A stretch of 64,000 bases of DNA from Agaribacillus aureus (GTDB lineage Bacteria > Bacteroidota > Bacteroidia > Cytophagales > Cyclobacteriaceae), in NCBI GenBank assembly GCA_030442055.1, contig JAUJEB010000001.1, positions 2,728,001 to 2,792,000 of the forward strand, given 5' to 3'. Of the stretch, positions 53,701 to 61,752 are shown in pieces; positions within the stretch are counted from its first letter, which is position 1, and each line of letters starts with the position of its first letter. The translations under genes and the position numbers were made by a program. The notes under the pieces were generated by a model that worked only from the letters and a program-made list of their open reading frames with translations, did not search any database and was not told where the DNA came from.

Positions 53701-54123
53701 TCCCTCAAGCCCGCTCAAGCCACAGACGTAAATATCTAACCACCCATCTGCATTTACATCGGCAATACTTACTCCTGTGGCCCAGTCGGCTTTTCCTGTC
53801 ACCCCAGCTTCGTCCGATATGTCCTTAAACCGAAGTCCGCCCTGGTTAATGTACAATTTGTTACCTTCGAGGTTAGCAGTAAAATAAATGTCCTGAAGCC
53901 CATCATTGTTAAAATCGCCGATGCCCACACCACCACCATTATAATAATACAAGTAATTTAAAATATTGAAATCTGCGCGCTCGTCCAGGTTGTTTTGAAA
54001 GAATAATCCTGTTTCGGAAGGTTTTTTTTGGATAAAAAGACGCCCTTCATTTGTACTATCACAACCGTATATCAGCATTAACAACAGGCTGGCCAACAGA
54101 GATAGGTAAACTTTTTTTTTCAT
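50764..54123 (-). CDS. VCBS/FG-GAP repeat lipoprotein with ASPIC/UnbV domain (CRTAC1-like)
   Basis: This 1119-aa surface lipoprotein starts MKKKVYLSLLASLLLMLIYGC, with the lipid-anchored cysteine at position 21. Many calcium-binding-type FG-GAP/VCBS repeats (GDFNNDGLQDIYF, DYDNDGDLDMYL, DLDNDGLKDLYVSNG, DFDMDGDMDLVAGN) form two beta-propeller-like blocks. An ASPIC/UnbV domain lies between them near residues 500-600. Such proteins are frequent beside SusCD pairs and are thought to bind glycans at the surface; this is inference. The open frame extends 19 codons upstream, but the lipoprotein signal fixes the start at 54123. Confidence 0.9.
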   Translation of the reverse strand: MKKKVYLSLLASLLLMLIYGCDSTNEGRLFIQKKPSETGLFFQNNLDERADFNILNYLYYYNGGGVGIGDFNNDGLQDIYFTANLEGNKLYINQGGLRFKDISDEAGVTGKADWATGVSIADVNADGWLDIYVCGLSGLEGRKSANELFINNGPSPSTGQITFTESAGEYGLDISSFSTQAAFFDYDNDGDLDMYLLNHAFHSVNSYAPRTVMLTRTDEAMGDKLFRNELSNGQKHFVEVTAASGILSTAIGFGLGIGCSDIDQDGWTDIYISNDFHENDYLLMNQRDGTFSEELSKWIGHTSKYSMGNDIADYNNDGLVDIVTMDMLPHHPDILQKSMAEDHYDLRDIILKNGYHPQLSRNCLQLNMGGKFSEIASFAGIEASDWSWAPLLADLDNDGLKDLYVSNGIFRRPNDLDYLNYTSQKAIQLVMGSKTETISRKLIEAMPQNPISNIAFKHAGELAFLDETERWGLDVPSHSNGAAYADLDNDGDLDLVLNNINEHALLFENKANQRPSDRGSYLQISFEGNNLNTTGVGAKAIIKHQGKTYYQEQMPVRGFMSSMSHVVHFGLGKLVQLDSVWIVWPGGSCQLLENVATNQMLKVRQGDASGNYYKIILDQTENVKPFKEIDAITFDYKHEENVFHDVHREYLIPRHISTEGPGVAVGDINDDGLDDVFFTNAQERLAGMFVQRSDGNFVRVNNTLFAQDSLYEGVDAAFFDADNDNDLDLFVVSAGNDYKEGEAPLRDRLYINNGQGNFAKAQHAIPQLYTNTSCVKPEDYDKDGDIDLFIGGRAIAGNYGISPKSYLLQNNGQGSFSMADVPQELSEAGMVTDAVWVDVDNNGWRDLVVVGEWMAITIYLNSDGILSPSDLSPENTNGWWNCVIADDFDMDGDMDLVAGNVGLNTKLNASVNEPVRLYIKDFDNNGSIDPVMTCYMQGEEYPFATKDVLAKQLVFLKKKFTSYGAYAGTTINKLFTPEQLKGTIIREAVEFRSIYFENDGNGKFKPIPLPAEANFSPIMSMISLDVNEDGLKDIVAGGNFYGFTPGMGRQDADYGLLLINKGGNAFKPLSHDQSGLMIEGQVRDMDLIKLSNGGMALIVARNNEAAMLFGIGKERTRLE

Positions 54124-54158
54124 GAAAAATTGATTTTTGCAGGGATCCTTTCTCCAAA

Positions 54159-54207
54159 CTTTTAGCCTGAAAAGCCCCATACCAAAGAGGGATTTTCAGA
54201 CTAAAAG
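54159..54207 (-). promoter_or_regulatory. long imperfect hairpin in the leader of the VCBS gene
   Basis: CTTTTAGCCTGAAAAGCCC (54159-54177) pairs with GGGATTTTCAGACTAAAAG (54189-54207) at 17 of 19 positions around an 11-base loop. It ends 35 bases upstream of the start codon on the reverse strand. Confidence 0.6.
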
Positions 54208-54232
54208 ATTAAATAAAAACTTTCGTATAAAG

Positions 54233-54260
54233 AAAAGTCGACTTCCACATATCGACTTTT
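54233..54260 (-). terminator. 9-bp hairpin after susD-like gene
   Basis: AAAAGTCGA (54233-54241) and TCGACTTTT (54252-54260) pair exactly, 28 bases after the SusD stop codon. On the reverse strand the tail reads CTTTAT. It is likely a full or partial terminator between susD and the rest of the operon. Confidence 0.55.
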
Positions 54261-54287
54261 CCCATTATTTTAGTTATTTACCGATTG

Positions 54288-55991
54288 CTAATAATCCGGG
54301 TTTTGAACCAGTGTAGGATTACCATTATCATCCCTTGTTATATCGATCTGACTGGCCGGAATTGGCATGTAGTTCGATGTAAAGGTTCCAAATGCATCCA
54401 ATAGTGGCCGGCCCTCTGTTCTGAAATATTCCAGCATCGTTGCTTCCGCTATCCCCCAACGCACCAGATCATACCACCGATGCCCTTCAAGAGCCAATTC
54501 CAACCTCCTCTCAAAACGTACGGCTTTTAGTGCAAATGCCTGATCCGGAAAGTTAGCATATGGTTCTATCAAATAGTTTGCCGCAGGTGTTCCATCCTGG
54601 AACCGGATTATCTCACTGTCCTTCGCCCGGTTGCGCACCATATTCACCAAATTAAGGGCGGTAGTGAGGTCATTTTCCTCCACGGCCACCTCGGCCCTTA
54701 ATAAAAGAATATCTGCATACCGGTGTATGCTATAGTTCACATTAGAAACCCCCAGGAAAGATCCTCCATCCACTTCCCCCTTATCCGGCAGAAACTTTTT
54801 AGCTCTGTAAGGACCATAGGTAACCTGATCTACTACAAAATCCTGTCCCGGAAATAAATTAGCATCTCCTGCCAGCAAATTGATGTCAAAATCGAGGAAT
54901 GGTATCCCTCTTCTGGCCACGGTATAGTCCAGCCTGGGATCCAGATTGTCTGCCGCTGGGGTAAATGGTTCCGAAGTAGCGATGCCCTGATCATTTGCCA
55001 GGTCCACATCATTAAATGTATCCAATAATGGCAGCCCATTGGCATCTGTCTTATGGGCATTGACCAGATTCTGCGATGGTTGCAAGAAGCCGCAGCATCC
55101 ATGCAACTGCGCGATACCATTTACCAGTCTTCCATTTAACTCTTGTCGACTGAGCGACTGAATTTGAAATATGAATTCCGTATTGGTGATGGCCTGTTCA
55201 TTGGCAGTTACAAAGTTGTCGTTATAATTATCAAATAAGCGGTATCTGCCGCTATTGATGATGGCGTCGAGCAAAGGTTTGGCTGCGGCAAAATTACCTT
55301 CATCCAAATACAGCTTTGCCAACGAAGCCTGGGCGGCAGAGATGTGTGCCCTCCCTACCTGGGTTGGATCCAGCGGAAGCTTTGTTATGGCCATCTGGTA
55401 ATCCGCTTCAATATCTGAAAAAATGTCACGGTCATTTGGAACGCGGAAATCAGTCACATTTTCATCAATAAATGGAATTCTATCAAAATATCTTCTTCCG
55501 TAGTGAAAATAATGGGCTCTTAAAAAACGGGCTTCACCCTCTATCCGGTTCTTATCTGCATCACTTAAACCTTCCGTATTAGCCAGCACCTGAAGCACGG
55601 TATTGGCTCTTGAAACTCCCTCATAGATAGAGCCCCACAGCGCATCCATGTACGGACTGGCAGGAGACATCTCCCCCTGCTCTATAAGATTCATATCAGG
55701 CTGATCACCAATGGAAGAGCCTTTTAAAGCATTGTCTGAAGCAACTTCTCCATACAACCAGTTGGTATGATCATTCTGCCATCCCAAACCGGTCACACCA
55801 CCGGTCAGCCCATCCAGGCCGCCGTATGCCGCCAGCAGTAAAGCATCAAGTCCTTCCAGATTGTTAAGAACATTAGGGTTCAGGGATCCGGTCGGATTAA
55901 TTTCGACATAGTCATCTGAACAACTCAGCGTATATATTGATACCACAAAAATCAGGGTAATCGTTTTGAATAAATTTTTTCGTTTTCTCAT
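54288..55991 (-). CDS. SusD/RagB family outer-membrane glycan-binding lipoprotein
   Basis: This 567-aa lipoprotein has a signal ending LSCSDDY near residue 25. TPR-type helices and the SusD fold follow (GEARFLRAHYFHYGRRYFDRIP near residue 147, and FERRLELALEGHRWYDLVRWG near the C-terminus, the RagB/SusD signature). It acts as the lid on the SusC transporter and captures oligosaccharide. It lies 23 bases after susC on the same strand, the usual order. Confidence 0.95.
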   Translation of the reverse strand: MRKRKNLFKTITLIFVVSIYTLSCSDDYVEINPTGSLNPNVLNNLEGLDALLLAAYGGLDGLTGGVTGLGWQNDHTNWLYGEVASDNALKGSSIGDQPDMNLIEQGEMSPASPYMDALWGSIYEGVSRANTVLQVLANTEGLSDADKNRIEGEARFLRAHYFHYGRRYFDRIPFIDENVTDFRVPNDRDIFSDIEADYQMAITKLPLDPTQVGRAHISAAQASLAKLYLDEGNFAAAKPLLDAIINSGRYRLFDNYNDNFVTANEQAITNTEFIFQIQSLSRQELNGRLVNGIAQLHGCCGFLQPSQNLVNAHKTDANGLPLLDTFNDVDLANDQGIATSEPFTPAADNLDPRLDYTVARRGIPFLDFDINLLAGDANLFPGQDFVVDQVTYGPYRAKKFLPDKGEVDGGSFLGVSNVNYSIHRYADILLLRAEVAVEENDLTTALNLVNMVRNRAKDSEIIRFQDGTPAANYLIEPYANFPDQAFALKAVRFERRLELALEGHRWYDLVRWGIAEATMLEYFRTEGRPLLDAFGTFTSNYMPIPASQIDITRDDNGNPTLVQNPDY

Positions 55992-56014
55992 TTCTTCTAG
56001 AATTTAATATAGAA

Positions 56015-59000
56015 TTAAAGCGTGATGTTAAGACCCAACAAAAAGGTGCGAGGAACTATGTATACGCCACCTCTATCTACCCCCAATTCCAAACCGCCAT
56101 TCTCACCAATTTCAGGGTCAATGCCGGAATAGTCCGTTACGGTAAATACATTCTGTCCCTGGAGATATATTCTCACTTTTTCCAGATTGGCGACCTTAGG
56201 AAAAGTATATCCTAATTGCAGGGTTTGTAGCTTAAAATATGAGCCATCTTCCACATAATAACTAGATGCTTGTAAATTATCATTTGCGGTATTCAGATTA
56301 AATTCAGCCAATTCATTGGTAGGGTTATCGGGTCTCCAGGCATTCAATACCCTGGTGCTGCGATTGAAGCCCTCTCTGAATTGAAAGTCGGTGATAATTT
56401 TATTCCACTGCCAGATTTCATTCCCCTGAGATCCTCGGAAGAACGCCGTAAAATCAAAATTTTTATATCCGGCTGTTAAATTCAGACTGTAGGTAAAATC
56501 AGGATGCGGACTGCCAATGAAATCCTGATCATTAAAGTCAATCACCCCATCATCATTCAAGTCGCGGAAATCAAAATTGCCGGCATCGGGTCCCTCCTGT
56601 ATCACCCCATCAATAATGCGCCCATAAAATGCCCCTATTTCTCTGCCCACAGCAGTACGGGCAGGCGCAATATTCGGATTCCCTCCTGGACCCTGAAGAA
56701 AAGACTCAGGATTTCCATCGATATCAAGTACCTCGTTCTTATAAGTAGTTACAATGCCGGTAACTCCTATATCAAATGCTCCTACCCGGCCATTGTAAGA
56801 CAAACTCACATCAACTCCTGTATTCTGTATTTCTCCTAAATTCACAAATGGTGGTGCGGCAACCCCTGCTGCAATAGGAATTGGTGGTTGAATAAGAAGG
56901 TCCTTGGTTCTTTTATCATACCATTCTATAGAGCCGGATATTTTATCTTCAAGCACTGAAAAATCCAGGCCAATATTGAGTGTTTCAGAGCTTTCCCAAA
57001 CCAAATCCGGATTTCCCCTGCTCAGTAAAGCTATGCCATTGGCCGGATCGTTACCGTTGGTCGCACTTATATCATAGCCGGTAGAAACAAAGTTAGGCGC
57101 CTGGGAAAAATTAGAAACAAACCCGAAGTTGCTTAAGCTGTTCTGGTTGCCGACAGCGCCCCAACCAGCCCTGATTTTAAGAAGATTAATAAAACCATTT
57201 CCTTTCATAAAGAATTCGTCGGACACCACCCATCCAATACCTACCGCCGGAAATACATCGAATCGATTGTTAGGCCCTAAAGCAGATGATCCGTCCCGCC
57301 GCACGGTAGCATTGATCAAATATTTATTCTTAAATGAATAATCAATCTTCCCAAATATAGAAGACAGGTTTCTTTGAGTACCTCCCCCGGTCAGGTTGTT
57401 AGTCATGGCCGAGGTTGACACGGAAACAAAGTCCAAATCTTCGGTAAAGAAATCAGTACCATTGAAACTAATACTCCTGTTTACCAACTCGATAGCCTCT
57501 GTTCCTGCAAAGACAGATACGGTATGATCGCCAATATCCTTTGAATAGTTCAACGTATTGGTCCAGGTAAGGCTCGTCCCAAATCCGGAGAATTCATTTA
57601 AAGAGTTTCCAGGATTTCCGCCTTCGACATTCTCAGGGTTGAATCTTGTGTTATTATTTTGAACGTAGTCAATAGCAATACTTGATTTGATGGTCAAATC
57701 AGCTGTAATATCTGCCTCTAAATAAGCATTTCCAAATACCCGTAGTCTCCTGTTTATGGCATTGCTCAATCTTATTTGAGCAGCTTCGGGATTAATGAAA
57801 TTTGTTCCCAAGCCCAAAATTCCGTTGAGCGTTCCACCAAAATTACCGCCTTCATCTCTTCTGGGGATAAGGGGATGATAAGCCTCCCTGGCGATTCCGG
57901 TTATCCCGTTGTTACCATTTTGCTCGGAATAGGCTATCGTAATATTCTCTCCTACTCTTACCCGATCATCCAAAATGAAAAATTCTGCGTTTAATCTTGC
58001 ACTATATCGCTGAAAGTCCGTTTCTATCCGGGTCCCTTCTCTATCCAAATAACCAAATGACACACCATATCTGCTATTAGATCCTCCCCCAATGATACTT
58101 AAGCTATGACTTTGACTAAAGCCGGTTTGTGTCAATGCATCGTACCAGTCGGTATCTGCCGACCTCATAATACGGTTGGTAACAGGATCATAAGGCAAAG
58201 AAGGATCTCCGTTCAAAAACTCGGGGATAACGGGATTCTGGCTGTTACCATAGGACGGGTGACTGGGTACAAAAGTAGCTTCCCCATTGGTTCCCCGGAC
58301 AGATGCTCTTTGCCCCTGAAACTCCATTTCACCCCATTGTTGCGCATTAAGCACATCAACGCGCCCCGGATCTATATCAATAGCAAGAAAGTTATTGTAA
58401 GACACCTTGGCTTTTTGCCCTTTTTCTCCTCTTTTCGTAGTGATCAGCACCACTCCATTGGCAGCGCGAGCTCCGTAAATGGAGGCTGCAGAGCCATCCT
58501 TTAAGACAGAAATAGACTCGATGTCATCGGGGTTTATTTCGTTTAATCCCGCCCCGGATGGAGCTCCATCAATGATGTACAAAGGATCTCTTGCGCCAAA
58601 ATTGTTTAATCCCCGAACTCTAACTTGTGAGCCCCCTCCCGGAGCACCTGACGAGATGATATCCACGCCGGAAATCTTACCCTGCAATTGTTGTTCAACA
58701 CTGGTGGCAGGATTCTTGGCAAGCTCATCATTATCCACTGTTACTACGGCACCGGTAATACTCCTTTTGGATTGGGAGGTATATCCTGTTACCACAATCT
58801 CTTCCAATTGAGCCAAATCCCACTCCATCTGAACATCTATCACACTCCGCGATCCTACTACAATTTCCTGCGGAGCATAGCCGATATAAGAAAATTGAAG
58901 AATCGTATTATCATCCGGAACACTAATTTTGTAGTTGCCCTGTATATCTGTTACTGTCCCTCTTCCGGTGTCTTTTATGATGACACTCACCCCCGGCAAT

Positions 59001-59449
59001 ACAGTGCCGGTATCGTCAGTTACCGTTCCGGTTATAGTTTTTTCTTCAGATACCATTTGCTCCGAGACTGCGGAAGCCGATTTTGTCTCTCTCCTGTTTA
59101 CATAGATGATTTGATTCACCCGCTTAAATCCCAGGTTTGTATTACGTGAGATATTGCGAAGCAAATTCGCCAAAGAGATATTATTTTCTTTGATGTGTAA
59201 TCTCTTGCTCGGATCGATGATCAACTTATGATATGCAAATTCAAAATCAGTTAACCTTTCGATCTTTTGAAATGCTTTTTTTATACTCTCATTTTCAAAT
59301 GCCACAGAAATTTGAATGTCTTCAATGCTTGTTTTTTGGGCTTTCCCAGGATTTGCAAGCACCAAAGAATAGAGAATGCATTGTATAAATACGCCAAAAA
59401 CTGCGAATTTGGACATAATTAAAACTTTTTTTAGTAATTTTAATCTCAT
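56015..59449 (-). CDS. SusC/RagA TonB-linked outer-membrane transporter with STN domain
   Basis: This 1144-aa protein has a signal peptide (about 12-38), then an STN domain (about 45-105, ENESIKKAFQKIERLTDFEFAYH). A carboxypeptidase-regulatory-like domain (about 138-215) precedes the TonB box/plug (about 225-340: GKISGVDIISSGAPGGGSQV, LYIIDG) and a 22-strand beta barrel ends LGLNITL. The STN domain marks transporters that also signal to an inner-membrane anti-sigma factor, here the FecR encoded just upstream. It forms the import complex with the SusD protein. All regions are intact. Confidence 0.95.
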   Translation of the reverse strand: MRLKLLKKVLIMSKFAVFGVFIQCILYSLVLANPGKAQKTSIEDIQISVAFENESIKKAFQKIERLTDFEFAYHKLIIDPSKRLHIKENNISLANLLRNISRNTNLGFKRVNQIIYVNRRETKSASAVSEQMVSEEKTITGTVTDDTGTVLPGVSVIIKDTGRGTVTDIQGNYKISVPDDNTILQFSYIGYAPQEIVVGSRSVIDVQMEWDLAQLEEIVVTGYTSQSKRSITGAVVTVDNDELAKNPATSVEQQLQGKISGVDIISSGAPGGGSQVRVRGLNNFGARDPLYIIDGAPSGAGLNEINPDDIESISVLKDGSAASIYGARAANGVVLITTKRGEKGQKAKVSYNNFLAIDIDPGRVDVLNAQQWGEMEFQGQRASVRGTNGEATFVPSHPSYGNSQNPVIPEFLNGDPSLPYDPVTNRIMRSADTDWYDALTQTGFSQSHSLSIIGGGSNSRYGVSFGYLDREGTRIETDFQRYSARLNAEFFILDDRVRVGENITIAYSEQNGNNGITGIAREAYHPLIPRRDEGGNFGGTLNGILGLGTNFINPEAAQIRLSNAINRRLRVFGNAYLEADITADLTIKSSIAIDYVQNNNTRFNPENVEGGNPGNSLNEFSGFGTSLTWTNTLNYSKDIGDHTVSVFAGTEAIELVNRSISFNGTDFFTEDLDFVSVSTSAMTNNLTGGGTQRNLSSIFGKIDYSFKNKYLINATVRRDGSSALGPNNRFDVFPAVGIGWVVSDEFFMKGNGFINLLKIRAGWGAVGNQNSLSNFGFVSNFSQAPNFVSTGYDISATNGNDPANGIALLSRGNPDLVWESSETLNIGLDFSVLEDKISGSIEWYDKRTKDLLIQPPIPIAAGVAAPPFVNLGEIQNTGVDVSLSYNGRVGAFDIGVTGIVTTYKNEVLDIDGNPESFLQGPGGNPNIAPARTAVGREIGAFYGRIIDGVIQEGPDAGNFDFRDLNDDGVIDFNDQDFIGSPHPDFTYSLNLTAGYKNFDFTAFFRGSQGNEIWQWNKIITDFQFREGFNRSTRVLNAWRPDNPTNELAEFNLNTANDNLQASSYYVEDGSYFKLQTLQLGYTFPKVANLEKVRIYLQGQNVFTVTDYSGIDPEIGENGGLELGVDRGGVYIVPRTFLLGLNITL

Positions 59450-59490
59450 AACTTTAATTGTTTTTGGTAAAGAAATTTATCGAGAACATT

Positions 59491-59546
59491 AACCTCATGA
59501 CTGCTGAGATGTCATTCGCCAATGCTATGCTTGGCAGCATGAGGTT
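59491..59546 (-). promoter_or_regulatory. stem-loop between fecR and susC
   Basis: AACCTCATG (59491-59499) pairs with CATGAGGTT (59538-59546). The stem is extended by CTGC/GCAG past one bulged base, with a loop of about 28 bases. It lies 42 bases upstream of the susC start, where transcripts may be terminated or processed so that susCD is expressed separately from fecR. Confidence 0.5.
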
Positions 59547-59604
59547 ACCTATTCAACCTGAAACTATCAGGCGTCTATCCAGTATCATTGTGAGCCATAG
59601 TATA

Positions 59605-60648
59605 TCAATTTATATTTATAGTTTTACCTTCCATTTCGAATTGAAAGCCGTAAGAAAAGCTTAACCCTCTAAGTATAGTTTCGAGGGATTTGTCCTTGTG
59701 ACTAACCGTAAAGCCTTTTTCTCGATTCAGCTTGCGATTAATTTTAAAAGAAACACCATACCACTCTTCCAGGGTATCCAGAATTTCATAAATGTTAGCA
59801 TCTTTGAAATAAATAATGCCATCCTTCCAGGCCACAGCCTCCATATAGTCAAAATTGCTTTTAACAGTCTGGTTATTCTCTTTAGAATAAATAGCCATTT
59901 CATCAGGCTCCAATAATATGGTCTTGGAATTTTGGTTTAAGGATTCAACGGCGACTCTTCCGCTAACTACTGCAACTGTTATGTCCTTTTCGTCAGGAAA
60001 CGCCCTGATGTTAAAAGTTGTGCCAAGCACGGTGGTTGAAATACCTCCGGATTTTATATTAAAAGGTCTTTCCGGATCCTTGGTTACTTCAAAAAATGCT
60101 TCCCCAATTAATGTTATTTTTCTTTGTCTGTTGGAGAATTTATCCGGAAAAATCAGTTTGCTGCTGCTGTTGAGCTTTACCAGGCTACCATCAGGTAGTT
60201 TTACATTTAGTTTCTCTCCGGGTTTGGTACTACGCTCGACATATGTAACACTATTTTCGGTTTCAGTGAAATTGATAAACCTATTAAAATAACCTGAGAA
60301 GATTACGGTAGCACCGGCAATTATAAACGCAGCTATTGCAGCTGCTATTTTTGGAGAAAAAATTAAAGTTCTATTAGATTCAGGACGACCGGGATAACCG
60401 GACTCCATCAACCTCCCTTGATGATTCTCATCGGACTCCTTGATTCTCTCAGCTAGCTTTTGAGCCAAACTATCGGAATCCTTTTTGAAGTAGTCCAATT
60501 CAGTGTCCCAATAGGTCGTAATACTTTGAAAAAAGGTTTTGTTTTCCTCGCTGGCTTCAAGCCATTTTTGAAGTTCTTCGATATCATCTTGATCAGCTTT
60601 GCCAACAAGGTACCGCGCGAATAGGTCGTAGAGCGTATCTTTATGCAT
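59605..60648 (-). CDS. FecR-family anti-sigma factor
   Basis: This 347-aa protein has a cytoplasmic DUF4880-like N-terminus (about 1-85, YDLFARYLVGKADQDDIEELQKWL). One membrane helix follows (about 97-120), then a periplasmic FecR domain (about 140-235: GEKLNVKLPDGSLVKLNSSSKL, RPFNIKSGGISTTVLGTTFNIRA). The C-terminal DUF4974-like domain (about 265-347) is the part expected to touch the STN domain of SusC. It sequesters the ECF sigma factor encoded 67 bases upstream until the transporter signals ligand. Confidence 0.95.
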   Translation of the reverse strand: MHKDTLYDLFARYLVGKADQDDIEELQKWLEASEENKTFFQSITTYWDTELDYFKKDSDSLAQKLAERIKESDENHQGRLMESGYPGRPESNRTLIFSPKIAAAIAAFIIAGATVIFSGYFNRFINFTETENSVTYVERSTKPGEKLNVKLPDGSLVKLNSSSKLIFPDKFSNRQRKITLIGEAFFEVTKDPERPFNIKSGGISTTVLGTTFNIRAFPDEKDITVAVVSGRVAVESLNQNSKTILLEPDEMAIYSKENNQTVKSNFDYMEAVAWKDGIIYFKDANIYEILDTLEEWYGVSFKINRKLNREKGFTVSHKDKSLETILRGLSFSYGFQFEMEGKTININ

Positions 60649-60715
60649 GTCAATTCAGGGTTCTTATTCTCTACGAATAGAAAATCCAGGAAAACCCCCA
60701 AAAGGACAAAAAAAA

Positions 60716-61393
60716 TTATATAGGGAGGGTGAAAGAAATCAGAAAAAGAGCAATTGTCTTTTCGAAGTAATGATCATTTTGCTCCTGAAGATAGGGTTTC
60801 AACTCCGTGTGCATCTTTTTTAGGGCTATGGACAGCTGGTTCTCCACTGTTTTGGGTTTAACCGAAAGTTCTGAGGCAGCCTCTTTGTAGGAAAGCCCAT
60901 CAAGTTTTACCAGTTCAAAAACCTTTCTGCACCGTTCAGGCAAATTTAGTATGGCTAACTCAATGCGTTTCTTTAGTTCTTTAGTCAAATATTGTTTTTC
61001 AGGTGAATTTGACATTACAGCAATTTCTTTTCTATGTTTAAAAGCGCTGTCAATTGACTCCGAGTTGTTGGGTTTACTTTTGATCTCCTTTTTTAGTAGA
61101 ACAAGGGCGTTATTCTTAACGGAGGTGCAGAGGTATTTATTAATATCATTAATCTCTATACATCGGTTTCTCATCTGCCAAAGCCTGAAAAACACATCAT
61201 TGATTGCTTCTTCGGCAAGCATTTTATCTTTCAGGACCGCATAGGCAATTCGATACAATCTGGGATAAAAATAATTAACGAGCTCCGAAAGTGAGTTCTG
61301 ATCATCATGGAAACAAATCCCATGAATTAAAGTGTTAATATCTTTACCTTTTTTAAGCAAAATGAATATTACAATTGGCCTTAAATCAACCAA
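60716..61393 (-). CDS. ECF sigma factor of the SusCD/FecR type
   Basis: This sigma factor of about 214-225 aa belongs to the Bacteroidota expansion family. Region 2 (LVNYFYPRLYRIAYAVLKDKMLAEEAINDVFFRLW) and region 4 (LPERCRKVFELVKLDGLSYKEAASELSVKPKTVENQLSIALKKM) are complete. The C-terminus ends in a hydrophobic tail (TIALFLISFTLPI). No ATG precedes region 2, so the start must be a rare one: TTG at 61393 or TTG at 61360. It should activate the SusCD operon when released by FecR. Confidence 0.9.
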   Translation of the reverse strand: MVDLRPIVIFILLKKGKDINTLIHGICFHDDQNSLSELVNYFYPRLYRIAYAVLKDKMLAEEAINDVFFRLWQMRNRCIEINDINKYLCTSVKNNALVLLKKEIKSKPNNSESIDSAFKHRKEIAVMSNSPEKQYLTKELKKRIELAILNLPERCRKVFELVKLDGLSYKEAASELSVKPKTVENQLSIALKKMHTELKPYLQEQNDHYFEKTIALFLISFTLPI

Positions 61394-61752
61394 ATTATCT
61401 GCTACAGTATCGGCATCAACTCAATAAAATACAGACGATTTAGCTATTAATTTAAATATTTTGTCTAGTAAGGTAAGTAATTTTGATGAAATTGTTAATG
61501 AAAAACTAAAAATGATTGATTGTTTCTCTTTTAAGGAAGGCTCGCAATAAATCAAAAATGATGTTTAATTTAAAGGAGGCTGTCTCTAAAATCCTGACAA
61601 CTCCTGTTTTAATATGCTGAAGTGGAAAAACGTTGTGGTATTAATAGTTTATGGTTTTACTTGTGATAGTATAGGCTTTAAAAATTTCCGTCATTGATGC
61701 CCGTTTTTGCCTATTAACTTATTTGTTTTCTGCGGTAGCCAGGTTAGCTTCC
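61394..61752. other. 359-bp interval with gene and insertion-sequence remnants
   Basis: A forward frame from 61428 to a TAA at 61550 is open for 40 codons (ending FKEGSQ) without an ATG at its start and looks like a coding remnant. At 61575-61599 the sequence GGAGGCTGTCTCTAAAATCC resembles the outer end of IS elements with GGCTGTCTC-type inverted repeats. No transposase and no second end are found. Nothing else is recognised. Confidence 0.35.
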
